51,399 nucleotides of DNA from assembly GCF_001421245.1 (NCBI RefSeq), contig NZ_LMKE01000001.1, forward strand, positions 896,036 through 947,434, given 5' to 3'. Shown one piece after another: positions 7,615-15,600 of this stretch. A program made the position numbers and the translations under genes. The notes beneath the pieces are model-generated. The model had not been told where the DNA came from, searched no databases, and saw only the letters and a list, made by a program, of their open reading frames with translations. Position 1 is the first letter of the stretch; every line of letters begins with the position of its first letter. This DNA comes from Sphingomonas sp. Leaf10 (GTDB lineage Bacteria > Pseudomonadota > Alphaproteobacteria > Sphingomonadales > Sphingomonadaceae).

Positions 7615-8532
7615 TTACGCCTGCGCCGCGATCCCGGTTCCCTGCGCCACCGCGACGATCGATGCGATATGGCGATGGGCGACTTCGAGCAGGTCACCAT
7701 AGCCGCCGCCCAGTGCACTGGCGATCGGCAGGCCGCGTGTCCGCGCCAGTTGCCCGATCCAGCGGTCACGTTCGTTGAGGCCCGCCTTCGTCAGCGACAG
7801 CCGACCCAGCCGGTCGTCGGCGAAGGGATCGACCCCGGCCTGATAGAGTAGCAGCGACGGCGCGAAACTGTCGATGAGGGGCACGAGCGTCGCTGCCAGC
7901 GTCGAGAGATATTCGTCGTCGCCGACGCCGTCGGGCAGACCGACATCGAGCGTCGAGCGGGCTTTCCGTGCCGGGAAGTTCTTTTCGGCATGGATCGAAT
8001 AGGTGGCGAGACCGGTGCGTCCGGCGAGCAGCGAAGCGGTGCCGTCGCCCTGATGCACATCGACATCGATCACCAGCACCCGCTCGCAGGTGCCTTCATC
8101 GACCAGCCGGTGGGCGGCGATGGCGAGGTCGTTGAACACGCAATAACCCGCGCCGGTATCGGCCAGCGCGTGGTGGCTGCCCCCGGCAGTATTGGCGGCA
8201 TAGCCGCGCTCCATCGCCACGCGGGCAGCGGCATAGGTACCGCCGGGGACCGCGACCGCGCGCAATGCCATGGGTGGGGTGACGGCGAAGCCGATGCGGC
8301 GTTCCTTGGCCGGGGGTACGCGCGCCTCGATCACCTCGGCGACATAGCTGTCGTCATGGACCGCTTCGATCCAGTTGCGCGGCATCGGTTCGCCTTCGTG
8401 CCAGTCGATCGCCGGCCCCATCCCCAGCAGCAGGTCGCGGACGAGACCGTTCTTGCCCCAGCGATAGCGGCTACCCGGCGGGCTTTCGGCAACGTAATGC
8501 GGATGGTGGATAACGGGGATCACGCCGCCCAA
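7615..8532 (-). CDS. Histone deacetylase-family (arginase/deacetylase fold) amidohydrolase
   Basis: A zinc-dependent deacetylase of the HDAC/acetoin-utilisation/acetylpolyamine hydrolase superfamily, 305 residues. Active-site features are visible: the His pair in GGSHHAL, the zinc Asp/His in VIDVDVHQGDGT, the third zinc Asp in YQAGVDPFADD, and the transition-state Tyr in LGGGYG. The short length and motif style are closest to class IV (HDAC11-like) bacterial members. The substrate is unknown; acetylated lysines, polyamines or acyl conjugates are all possible. It is first in a two-gene unit with the photolyase and diverges from rppH. ATG 8532 is used; a GTG at 8523 is an alternative. Confidence 0.88.
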   Translation of the reverse strand: MGGVIPVIHHPHYVAESPPGSRYRWGKNGLVRDLLLGMGPAIDWHEGEPMPRNWIEAVHDDSYVAEVIEARVPPAKERRIGFAVTPPMALRAVAVPGGTYAAARVAMERGYAANTAGGSHHALADTGAGYCVFNDLAIAAHRLVDEGTCERVLVIDVDVHQGDGTASLLAGRTGLATYSIHAEKNFPARKARSTLDVGLPDGVGDDEYLSTLAATLVPLIDSFAPSLLLYQAGVDPFADDRLGRLSLTKAGLNERDRWIGQLARTRGLPIASALGGGYGDLLEVAHRHIASIVAVAQGTGIAAQA

Positions 8533-8586
8533 GATAAGATGCCTTTGGTCCTCGCAAAAGCGGTGAGGCGCGGATAGGACGCGGGC

Positions 8587-9066
8587 ATGGACAAGACCAC
8601 CCTCCCCTATCGCCCCTGTGCGGGCGTCATGCTGATGAACCGCGACGGACAGGTGTTCGTCGGACAGCGGCTCGATTCGACGCTGGAGGCGTGGCAGATG
8701 CCGCAGGGCGGGATCGACGAGGGTGAAGAAGCGCGCGACGCTGCGGTTCGCGAGTTGCGCGAGGAAACCGGGGTAATGCCCGACAAGGTACGGCTGATCG
8801 CCGAGGCGCCGGGGGAATTCCTCTACGACCTGCCCGACGACATGATCGGCCGGATCTGGAAGGGGAAATGGCGCGGACAGCGGCAGCGCTGGTTCCTGTT
8901 CGCGTTCGAAGGCGAGGATGGCGATATCGACATCGCCACTCCGGAGCCTGAATTCCGGGCATGGCGCTGGGCCGACCCAGCCGATCTGCCGACGATGATC
9001 GTACCGTTCAAGAAGACGTTATACGAACAGGTGCTGGCCGCATTTGCGGATCACTTGCATCGGTGA
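8587..9066 (+). CDS. rppH: RNA pyrophosphohydrolase (Nudix)
   Basis: Removes pyrophosphate from the 5' triphosphate of mRNAs and so triggers RNase E-dependent decay; orthologs were long annotated as (di)nucleoside polyphosphate hydrolase. At 159 residues it matches the RppH size. It begins with the family stretch YRPCAGVMLMNRDGQVFVGQR and has a complete Nudix box from G41 to V63 (G-x5-E47-x7-R55-E56-L-R-E59-E60-T-G-V). The conserved WQMPQGGIDEGE turn precedes the box. It diverges from the HDAC-like gene with a 54-base gap that must contain both promoters. Confidence 0.94.
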   Translation: MDKTTLPYRPCAGVMLMNRDGQVFVGQRLDSTLEAWQMPQGGIDEGEEARDAAVRELREETGVMPDKVRLIAEAPGEFLYDLPDDMIGRIWKGKWRGQRQRWFLFAFEGEDGDIDIATPEPEFRAWRWADPADLPTMIVPFKKTLYEQVLAAFADHLHR

Positions 9067-9130
9067 AGCGCGCGAAAGCTGCGATGAACGGTTCAGCCTG
9101 ACGACAGGCGATCGGCTATAGCGGGCGACG

Positions 9131-10027
9131 ATGCCCAATCCCGCGCTCCTCCTGCCGCTCGGCCTGTATTTCGCGGAACCGCCGCCCGAACCCGATCTTC
9201 CGATCGAGATCCGGACGATGCTGGAAGAGGCGATGGCGTCGGGCAACGACAACGACGTCGCGACGATCGTCCGCTATGCGCGCAAGGCTGCGCCGAAACA
9301 TTCGCAGAAGATCGCCGATCTGGCATCGCATTATACGTTCGAACGGACCGAGAAGACCGAGAAGCGGCTGCGCACCGCGTCGTTCGGGGCGCTGGTGAAG
9401 GGGCGCGCGGAAGTCGGTGGCTGGATCAACAGCGGCAATTCCGACAGCCTGGGCGTCACCGCCGTGCTCGACCTGTCGCGCGAAGGCTATCGCTGGCGAC
9501 ACAAGCTGAAGTTGCAAGCGGATTATCAGGAAAATAACGGCATTCCGACGCGGGAACATTATCTCGGCGCGTTCGAACCCAACTACAAGGTCGACGACCG
9601 GCTCTATATCTATGGCGCCGTGCAGTATGAATCGGACAAGTTCTTCGGCTATTACGACCGCTATTCGGCGTCGAGCGGTGCGGGCTATACCGCGATCGCA
9701 CGCGGACCGGTGACGCTCGATCTGGAACTGGGGCCGGCGTTCCGGCATACTTCGTTCACCACCGGCACCGTCGAGCGCAATCTGGCGGCACGTGGGTCTG
9801 TCGATTTCGACTGGCGGATGACGCCGGCACTGACGCTGCGGCAGGATACGTCGGCCTATGTCCAAGCGGCGAACAGCACGGTGACCAGCCTGACGGCGGT
9901 CGATGCCAAGCTGTTGGGACCGCTGTCGGCACGGCTGTCGTACAACGTCCAGTATGAAAGCCGCCCGCCGGTCGGGCGCGTCAATACCGACACCACGGGG
10001 CGTGCATCTTTGGTCTATGCTTTCTGA
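9131..10027 (+). CDS. DUF481-type (YdiY-like) predicted outer-membrane protein
   Basis: A 298-residue protein resembling the DUF481/YdiY 'salt-induced outer membrane protein' family. From about residue 95 the chain alternates aromatic and polar residues in short strands (KGRAEVGGWINSGNSDSLG, WRHKLKLQADYQE, DRLYIYGAVQYESDKF, RLSYNVQYESR) and ends VYAF with a C-terminal Phe, all typical of an outer-membrane beta-barrel. The N-terminus MPNPALLLPLGLYFAEPPPEPD is only weakly signal-like, and a short charged helical region lies at 30-80. Function is not established for the family. It stands alone, 27 bases before the M20 hydrolase gene. Confidence 0.8.
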   Translation: MPNPALLLPLGLYFAEPPPEPDLPIEIRTMLEEAMASGNDNDVATIVRYARKAAPKHSQKIADLASHYTFERTEKTEKRLRTASFGALVKGRAEVGGWINSGNSDSLGVTAVLDLSREGYRWRHKLKLQADYQENNGIPTREHYLGAFEPNYKVDDRLYIYGAVQYESDKFFGYYDRYSASSGAGYTAIARGPVTLDLELGPAFRHTSFTTGTVERNLAARGSVDFDWRMTPALTLRQDTSAYVQAANSTVTSLTAVDAKLLGPLSARLSYNVQYESRPPVGRVNTDTTGRASLVYAF

Positions 10028-10054
10028 AGCGAGCAATCCCGGTTACACGGGGGC

Positions 10055-11260
10055 ATGGATGGGACGTATGAAGAAGCCCGGCTGATCGAAACGATCGACG
10101 GCCCGGCGATGCAGGCACAGGTCGAGCGATGGGTCGCGGTCAATAGCGGCACGCGCAACCTGTCCGGGTTGGCGACGATGGCCGGGTTGCTGGCGGACGA
10201 TTTCGCCGCGCTGCCCGGCGCAATCGAACTGATCGATCCTGATCCGGTTGAGACGGTCGACGGCGACGGGAAGGTGCGCGCGATCGACCATGGCCGCCAT
10301 CTGCTGCTGCGCGTTCGACCGGAGGCGCCGGTGCGGATGCTGTTCACCGGGCATATGGACACCGTGTACGGCGTGGACCACGCGTTCCAGTCCGCACGCT
10401 ATCTGCCCGATGGGTCGCTGAACGGCCCCGGTGCGGCCGATATGAAGGGCGGGCTGTCGGTGATGCTCGCCGCGCTGAAGGCAGTCGAGGCGGCGGGGAT
10501 CGGCGTTCGCTTCGGCTATGACGTCGTCATCAATTCCGACGAGGAAACCGGATCGTTCGCCTCCGCCCGGCTGATCGAGGGCATGGCGGCGGGCAAGGTC
10601 GCGGCGTTCACCTATGAACCGGCGCTGCCCGACGGGACGCTGGCCGGCGCGCGCGGCGGGACCGGCAATTTCTCGATCGTGGTCCGTGGGCGCAGCGCCC
10701 ATGCCGGGCGCAATCCGGAAGAAGGGCGGAACGCCATCGTCGCCGCCGCCGACATCGCGCTACGGCTCAACGCGGTGAAGGGGCCGCGACTGGCGGTCAA
10801 TCCGGCGCGGATCGAGGGCGGCGGACCGAACAATGTCGTGCCCGACCATGCGGTGTTGCGCGTTAATTTCCGCCCGCACGGACAGGATGAGATCGCGCGT
10901 GCTCGGTCGCAGATCGATGCGGCGACGGCAATGGTCGCCGCCGCCCATGACGTCGGCGTCGCGGTGCATGGCAGCTTCAACCGGCCGCCCAAGCCGATCG
11001 ATGCCGGTGCCGCCAAGCTGTTCGCGCTGGTACAGGCGGTTGGGCACGACCTGTCGATCCCGATCGGCTGGCGCGACACCGGCGGGGTGTGCGACGGCAA
11101 CAACATCGCCGCACAGGGCGTGCCGGTGATCGACACGATGGGGGTGCGCGGCGGCGCGATCCATTCGGCCGAGGAATACATGATCGTGGACAGTCTGGCC
11201 GAACGCGCCGCGCTGTCGGCAGTCGCCATTTCGCGTATCGTGGCACAGGGGGGTTTGTGA
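10055..11260 (+). CDS. M20-family metallohydrolase (carboxypeptidase G2/DapE-like) linked to the AST genes
   Basis: A 401-residue di-zinc amidohydrolase. Metal and catalytic residues are visible: H100 and D102 in FTGHMDTVYG, D129 in GPGAADMKGG, the E163/E164 pair in NSDEETGS, the Glu of FTYEPALPDG, and the last His in RGGAIHSAEEY. The middle third (about 190-300) is the dimerisation insert. The GTG of astA overlaps this stop codon and astB follows directly, making an operon. The AST pathway ends with removal of succinate from N-succinylglutamate, normally by AstE (an unrelated M14-type fold). M20 enzymes such as DapE do desuccinylate, so this may be the missing AstE activity. The fold is certain; the substrate is inference. 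Confidence 0.88.
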   Translation: MDGTYEEARLIETIDGPAMQAQVERWVAVNSGTRNLSGLATMAGLLADDFAALPGAIELIDPDPVETVDGDGKVRAIDHGRHLLLRVRPEAPVRMLFTGHMDTVYGVDHAFQSARYLPDGSLNGPGAADMKGGLSVMLAALKAVEAAGIGVRFGYDVVINSDEETGSFASARLIEGMAAGKVAAFTYEPALPDGTLAGARGGTGNFSIVVRGRSAHAGRNPEEGRNAIVAAADIALRLNAVKGPRLAVNPARIEGGGPNNVVPDHAVLRVNFRPHGQDEIARARSQIDAATAMVAAAHDVGVAVHGSFNRPPKPIDAGAAKLFALVQAVGHDLSIPIGWRDTGGVCDGNNIAAQGVPVIDTMGVRGGAIHSAEEYMIVDSLAERAALSAVAISRIVAQGGL

Positions 11261-12270
11261 CGTTTCGTATCCGCGCAGCACGCGAAGAAGACCTAAAATA
11301 TCTCTATGAAATGGCCAAGCTGACCGGGGGCGGGTTCACCAACCTGCCGCCCGATCGCAACGCGCTGATGACCCGGCTGGAGCGCAGCGCCATCGCCTTC
11401 AGTCACGAGGAGGATGCCCCGCGCGACGAGGTGTTCGTACTGGTGCTGGAGAATATCGATACCGGCGAGGTGCGCGGCACCTGTCAGGTATTCACCAAGG
11501 TCGGGCAGCGCTGGCCCTTCTACTCCTATCGCGTCGCGACGCTGACCAAGCATAGCGAGGCGCTGGGGCGGACGTTCCGTGCCGATATCCTCAATCTGGT
11601 CAACGATCTGGAAGGGTCGAGCGAGGTCGGCGGGCTGTTCCTGCATCCGGGCGAACGCGCGGGGGGTCTGGGGCTGTTGCTAGCCCGGTCGCGCTATCTG
11701 TTCATCGGGCGGCATCGCGGGCGCTTTGCCGACCGGGTGCTGGCCGAATTGCGCGGGATCATCGACGAGGCGGGCGGGTCGCCCTTCTGGGACGGGGTGG
11801 CCGGGCGCTTCTTCGGCATGACCTTTCAGGATGCCGACCAGTTCAATGCGATTCATGGCAACCAGTTCATCGCCGACCTGATGCCGCGCCACCCGGTCTA
11901 TATCGCGATGTTGCCGGAGGCGGCGCGAGCCGTCATCGGCCTGCCGCATCCCACGGGGCGGGCAGCGATGCGGATGCTGGAGAATGAAGGCTTTGCGTAC
12001 GAGAATTACGTCGACATCTTCGACGGCGGCCCGACCATGACCGCGCGCACCGACCAGATCGCGACGATCCGCGACCGGCGCGAGGGCAAGGTCGTGGCAA
12101 TCGACAACGGCGGCGGTAAGGCGTCGCTGCTGGCGACCGGGCGGCTGGCCGATTTCCGCGCATGTCTGGGCGAGGTGACGGTCCGCGACGACGGGATCGT
12201 GATCGATGCGGAGGCGGCACGCGCGCTGGGCGTCGAGGTCGGCGACACGCTGTGTCATGTGGGGCGGTGA
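11257..12270 (+). CDS. astA: Arginine N-succinyltransferase
   Basis: First enzyme of the ammonia-producing arginine succinyltransferase pathway: succinyl-CoA plus arginine gives N2-succinylarginine. The 337-residue protein has the AstA signature regions: FRIRAAREEDL at the start, TGGGFTNLP, the GEVRGTCQVFTKVGQRWPFYSYR segment, GGLFLHPGERAGGLGLLLARSRYLF (acyl-CoA-binding GNAT part) and RMLENEGFAYENYVDIFDGGP. The GTG at 11257 overlaps the previous stop (GTGA), and its own stop overlaps the GTG of astB, so all three genes are translationally coupled. AstC and AstD are not in this window. Confidence 0.95.
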   Translation: MTFRIRAAREEDLKYLYEMAKLTGGGFTNLPPDRNALMTRLERSAIAFSHEEDAPRDEVFVLVLENIDTGEVRGTCQVFTKVGQRWPFYSYRVATLTKHSEALGRTFRADILNLVNDLEGSSEVGGLFLHPGERAGGLGLLLARSRYLFIGRHRGRFADRVLAELRGIIDEAGGSPFWDGVAGRFFGMTFQDADQFNAIHGNQFIADLMPRHPVYIAMLPEAARAVIGLPHPTGRAAMRMLENEGFAYENYVDIFDGGPTMTARTDQIATIRDRREGKVVAIDNGGGKASLLATGRLADFRACLGEVTVRDDGIVIDAEAARALGVEVGDTLCHVGR

Positions 12271-13526
12271 CGATAGTGCGGGAAATCAATTTCGACGGGA
12301 TCATCGGTCCCAGCCATAATTATGCGGGGCTGAGCCACGGCAATCTGGCGGCGACGCGCAATGCCGGGGAGGTGTCGCGGCCGCGCTTGGCGGCGCTGCA
12401 GGGCATTGCCAAGATGCGCGCGAACCTCGCACTGGGGCTGACGCAGGGGATCCTGTTGCCGCACCCGCGCCCGGACCCGCGGTGGCTCGGGCGGCTGGCG
12501 ACCGATTATGTCGCCGCCCCGCCGCATCTGCGGGCGCAGGCGTTGTCGGCGTCGGCGATGTGGGCGGCCAATGCCGCGACCGTGTCCCCTGCCGCTGATT
12601 GCGGGGACGGGCGCTGCCACCTGACCGTCGCCAATCTGGTGACGATGCCGCATCGCAGCCACGAATGGCTGGAGACGCTGAAGCAGCTCGAACTCGCCTT
12701 TGCCGATCCGGCCTTCGCGGTACATGGACCGGTCCCCGCCCCGTTCGGTGACGAGGGCGCAGCCAACCACATGCGGCTGTGCGACGCGCATGATGCCGAA
12801 GGGGTCGAGGTGTTCGTGTATGGCGTGGCGGGCGGTCCGTTCCCCGCGCGCCAGCATCGCGAGGCGAGCGAGGCCATCGCCCGCGCGCACTGGCTGGATA
12901 GCGACCGCACCTTGTTCGTCCGGCAGTCTGACGAAGCGATCGCGGCCGGGGCGTTCCACAACGATGTCGTCGCGGTCGCCAACGAACGCGTGCTGTTCGC
13001 GCATGAACAGGCATTCCATGACCGCGACGGTTTCCATGCCGACCTGCGGCGCGCGATGCCGTCGGTCGAGATCGTCGAGGTGCCGGCCGATCGGGTAAGC
13101 CTGGCCGATGCGATCGCCTCCTATCTGTTCAACGCGCAGTTGGTGACATTGCCCGATGGCGGCATGGCGCTGATCTTGCCGGCCGAGGCGCGCGAGACCG
13201 AATCGGTGTGGACGTGGTTGCAGGAACTGGTCGCGGGCAACGGCCCGATCCGGCGGCTGGAGGTGGTCGACGTCCGCGAATCGATGGCCAATGGCGGTGG
13301 TCCGGCTTGCCTGCGGCTGCGGGTGGTGGCCGATCCGGCGACGATCGATCCGCGCTTTCTGGTCGACGATGCGAAACTTGACCGGATCGCAGCGGTGATC
13401 GAGGCGCATTGGCCCGAACGGATCGCACCGACCGACATCGCCGATCCGGCACTGATCATCCGGATCGGCAAGGCACGCCATGCGCTTCTCGAAGCGCTCG
13501 ACCTTGTCGGGTTAATTGACAGTTAA
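12267..13526 (+). CDS. astB: N-succinylarginine dihydrolase
   Basis: Second step of the AST pathway: hydrolyses the guanidino group of N2-succinylarginine to succinylornithine, CO2 and two ammonia. The 419-residue protein belongs to the guanidine-modifying superfamily and has the AstB opening INFDGIIGPSHNYAGLSHGNLA, the ALSASAMWAANAATVSPAAD stretch, VHGPVPAPFGDEGAANHMRL, FHNDVVAVANE with an active-site His, and ESMANGGGPACLRL with the C-terminal Cys nucleophile. GTG 12267 is chosen because it overlaps the astA stop; a GTG at 12276 is an alternative. Confidence 0.95.
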   Translation: MTIVREINFDGIIGPSHNYAGLSHGNLAATRNAGEVSRPRLAALQGIAKMRANLALGLTQGILLPHPRPDPRWLGRLATDYVAAPPHLRAQALSASAMWAANAATVSPAADCGDGRCHLTVANLVTMPHRSHEWLETLKQLELAFADPAFAVHGPVPAPFGDEGAANHMRLCDAHDAEGVEVFVYGVAGGPFPARQHREASEAIARAHWLDSDRTLFVRQSDEAIAAGAFHNDVVAVANERVLFAHEQAFHDRDGFHADLRRAMPSVEIVEVPADRVSLADAIASYLFNAQLVTLPDGGMALILPAEARETESVWTWLQELVAGNGPIRRLEVVDVRESMANGGGPACLRLRVVADPATIDPRFLVDDAKLDRIAAVIEAHWPERIAPTDIADPALIIRIGKARHALLEALDLVGLIDS

Positions 13527-13528
13527 CC
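13510..13528. other. GGTTAA/TTAACC palindrome over the astB stop
   Basis: GGTTAA (13510-13515) and TTAACC (13523-13528) form a 6-bp inverted repeat around a 7-base spacer that contains a TTGACA hexamer (13516-13521). It could be a weak operator or part of a promoter for the small gene at 13593, but no convincing -10 element lies 16-18 bases on. Confidence 0.25.
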
Positions 13529-13592
13529 ATGTTGCTTGGTCAGAAACCGGCGAAAAACCGCCAGTGGTACGTAAATTGCGTGACTTCGAACC

Positions 13593-13814
13593 ATGCTGAC
13601 CCGGCTCAAGAACCTGTTCACGATCAAGTCGAAGTTCGAGGCGTTCCTCGTCATCTACGGTCTTGCCGTGGGGGCGGTGGAACGCGGGTTCCATTATATG
13701 CAGATGTACCCGGGGATCGCCGGCAAGCTGATGTTCGCGGTGTGCCCGATCGCGGTGTTCATGGCGGGTACGCGCATCATCGATTCAATCGACGCGGACA
13801 GCGAGGTTCGCTAG
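13593..13814 (+). CDS. 73-residue predicted membrane protein
   Basis: Not recognised as a named family. The sequence has a basic N-terminus (MLTRLKNLFTIKSK). Two hydrophobic stretches follow, FEAFLVIYGLAVGAVERG and GKLMFAVCPIAVFMAGTRII, separated by HYMQMYPGIA, and a short acidic tail (DSIDADSEVR) ends the protein. This suggests a small two-helix inner-membrane protein. It lies between astB and the RNA methyltransferase gene, with 9 bases before the latter. Amino-acid usage looks like a real protein rather than a shadow, and no competing long frame covers it. Confidence 0.72.
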   Translation: MLTRLKNLFTIKSKFEAFLVIYGLAVGAVERGFHYMQMYPGIAGKLMFAVCPIAVFMAGTRIIDSIDADSEVR

Positions 13815-13823
13815 GGGCGGCGC

Positions 13824-14621
13824 ATGCCTCGCGAGATAACCGCCTATTCGAACCCGATGGTGAAGGCCGCGCGCAACCTGCGGGAGAAGCGCCATCGCCG
13901 CGACCAGCGCCGCTTTCTGGCCGAAGGGCTGCGCATCCTGACCGAAGCGCGCGAGGCGGGCTGGCTGCCCGCCGAACTCTATTTCGCGAGCGACGCGCCG
14001 CATCCGCTGCTGGAAACATTGATCGACGAGACCGAGGCGTCGGGCGGCATCGCCATCGCCACCACGGTCGATATCCTGTCGAAACTGTCGGGCAAGGATA
14101 ATCCGGGGTCGGTGGTCGGCGTCTATGACGAATTTTCGACCGAGCTGACGGGCATCGACCGGCGCAATGCGTCGCTATGGCTGGTTGCCGAACGGCTGCG
14201 TGATCCGGGCAATCTCGGCACGATCCTGCGCACCGCCGATGCGACGGGTGCGGGCGGGCTGATCCTGATCGACGAGTGCGTCGACCCGTTCTCGGTCGAA
14301 GCGGTGCGGGCGAGCATGGGGGCGATCTTCACCGTCGCGGTGGCGCGGGCCGACTGGACGACGTTCAAGACGTGGCTGCGGGGCGGTCCGGGCACGCTGG
14401 TCGGGTTGAGCCTCGACACGACGCAGGATTACCGCGCGGCGACCTATCCCGACCCCACCTTCCTGCTGACCGGCAACGAGGCACAGGGCATGCCCGAGCA
14501 TATGGCGACGGAATGCGATCTGCTGGTCAAGATCCCCATGCTGGGCAAGGCCGACAGCCTGAACGCGGCGGTGGCGACGGCGGTGATGGCGTACACCGTG
14601 CTCGGGCAGCATCGCCCCTGA
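13824..14621 (+). CDS. TrmH/SpoU-family RNA 2'-O-ribose methyltransferase
   Basis: A 265-residue SPOUT-class SAM-dependent RNA methyltransferase. The three SpoU motifs are present: LVAERLRDPGNLGTILRTADATGA (motif 1), FLLTGNEAQGMP (motif 2) and VKIPMLGKADSLNAAVATAVMAYTVL (motif 3, the SAM-binding knot). An N-terminal substrate-binding domain (residues 1-100) begins with ITAYSNPMVKAARNLREKRHR, the form seen in rRNA 2'-O-methyltransferases. The target nucleotide cannot be deduced. Start ATG 13824 is 9 bases after the preceding small gene. Confidence 0.9.
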   Translation: MPREITAYSNPMVKAARNLREKRHRRDQRRFLAEGLRILTEAREAGWLPAELYFASDAPHPLLETLIDETEASGGIAIATTVDILSKLSGKDNPGSVVGVYDEFSTELTGIDRRNASLWLVAERLRDPGNLGTILRTADATGAGGLILIDECVDPFSVEAVRASMGAIFTVAVARADWTTFKTWLRGGPGTLVGLSLDTTQDYRAATYPDPTFLLTGNEAQGMPEHMATECDLLVKIPMLGKADSLNAAVATAVMAYTVLGQHRP

Positions 14622-14651
14622 ACCTTTGGGAGTGCGGCGCATTCAGCGGGG

Positions 14652-15596
14652 ATGACACGCCCGACCTTTGCCGCCCTGCCCGCCGCCGATCTCGATAGTC
14701 TCGATACGCCCAGCATCGTGCTGTTCGGCGCGAGCGAGGCGACGCCCTATGACGATGGCGAACCGAGCCATTCGGCCGATGCGCCCGCCGCGATCCGCGC
14801 GGCGTCGCTGGGGTTTGCGCGGCAATTGTCGCAGATCGATTTCGATCTGGGGTTCACGCCCTTCCCCGATCCGAACGACGCGCGCGGCGTCGTCGATCTG
14901 GGCGATGTCGATACCCGACCCGAGGACGCAGCGGGCAATCGCGAGCGGATCGAAGCGACGACGCGCGCGGTGCTTGCTGCGGGTGCGGTGCCGATCGTGC
15001 TGGGTGGCGACGATTCGGTGCCGATCCCGTTCGCGGCGGGCTTTGCCGACCGCGAGCCGCTGATCGTCGTGCAGATCGATGCGCATGTCGATTGGGGCGA
15101 CGATATCCGCGGGGAACCGCTCGGCTATGGATCGCCGATGCGACGGCTGGCGGAAATGCCGCATGTGACGGGCATGGTGCAGGTCGGCGTGCGCGGTCTG
15201 GGCAGCGGCGGTGCGTGGCAGATAGAGGATGCGCGGAACTGGGGCAGCCGGATCGTCACCGCTTACGACCTGATCCGGAGCGGGATTGACGCGGCGATCA
15301 ATGCAGTGCCGGCGGGTGGACGCTATCTGGTGTCGATTGATTGCGACGGGATCGACCCGGCGGCATTCCCGGCGGTGGCGATGCCGACGCCGGGAGGCCT
15401 GCGCTATGAAGAGGTCGTGCTGCTGCTGCGCGCACTGGCCGCGAAGGGTGAGATCGTCGGGCTGGTGCTGGCGGAATATGTGCCGGCGCGCGACGATCCG
15501 CACCGGTTGTGTGCGACGATGGCGGCACGGATCGTGGCGGTGACGATGGGCTTGATCCTCGGCGATAACGGCCAGACACCGCCGCTCCCCGCCTGA
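14652..15596 (+). CDS. Arginase/agmatinase-family ureohydrolase with an altered metal ligand
   Basis: A 314-residue member of the manganese ureohydrolase superfamily, which hydrolyses guanidino compounds such as agmatine, arginine or guanidinobutyrate to urea and an amine. The metal motifs DAHVD (D143, H145, D147) and SIDCD (D230, D232) are intact. The first motif, normally GGDHS, reads GGDDS, so the usual metal His is Asp at 121. The third motif continues GIDPAAFPA rather than DPAxAPG, and the C-terminal acidic motif reads LAEYVPARD. The substrate is therefore open and annotation as agmatinase should be provisional. It stands 30 bases after the RNA methyltransferase gene and near astAB, which may or may not mean a link to arginine. 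Confidence 0.82.
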   Translation: MTRPTFAALPAADLDSLDTPSIVLFGASEATPYDDGEPSHSADAPAAIRAASLGFARQLSQIDFDLGFTPFPDPNDARGVVDLGDVDTRPEDAAGNRERIEATTRAVLAAGAVPIVLGGDDSVPIPFAAGFADREPLIVVQIDAHVDWGDDIRGEPLGYGSPMRRLAEMPHVTGMVQVGVRGLGSGGAWQIEDARNWGSRIVTAYDLIRSGIDAAINAVPAGGRYLVSIDCDGIDPAAFPAVAMPTPGGLRYEEVVLLLRALAAKGEIVGLVLAEYVPARDDPHRLCATMAARIVAVTMGLILGDNGQTPPLPA

Positions 15597-15600
15597 GCCG

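Noticed and set aside
13516..13544. TTGACA promoter for the 73-residue gene
   Set aside because: Perfect -35 hexamer, but the sequence 16-18 bases downstream (GTCAGA) is not a convincing -10.
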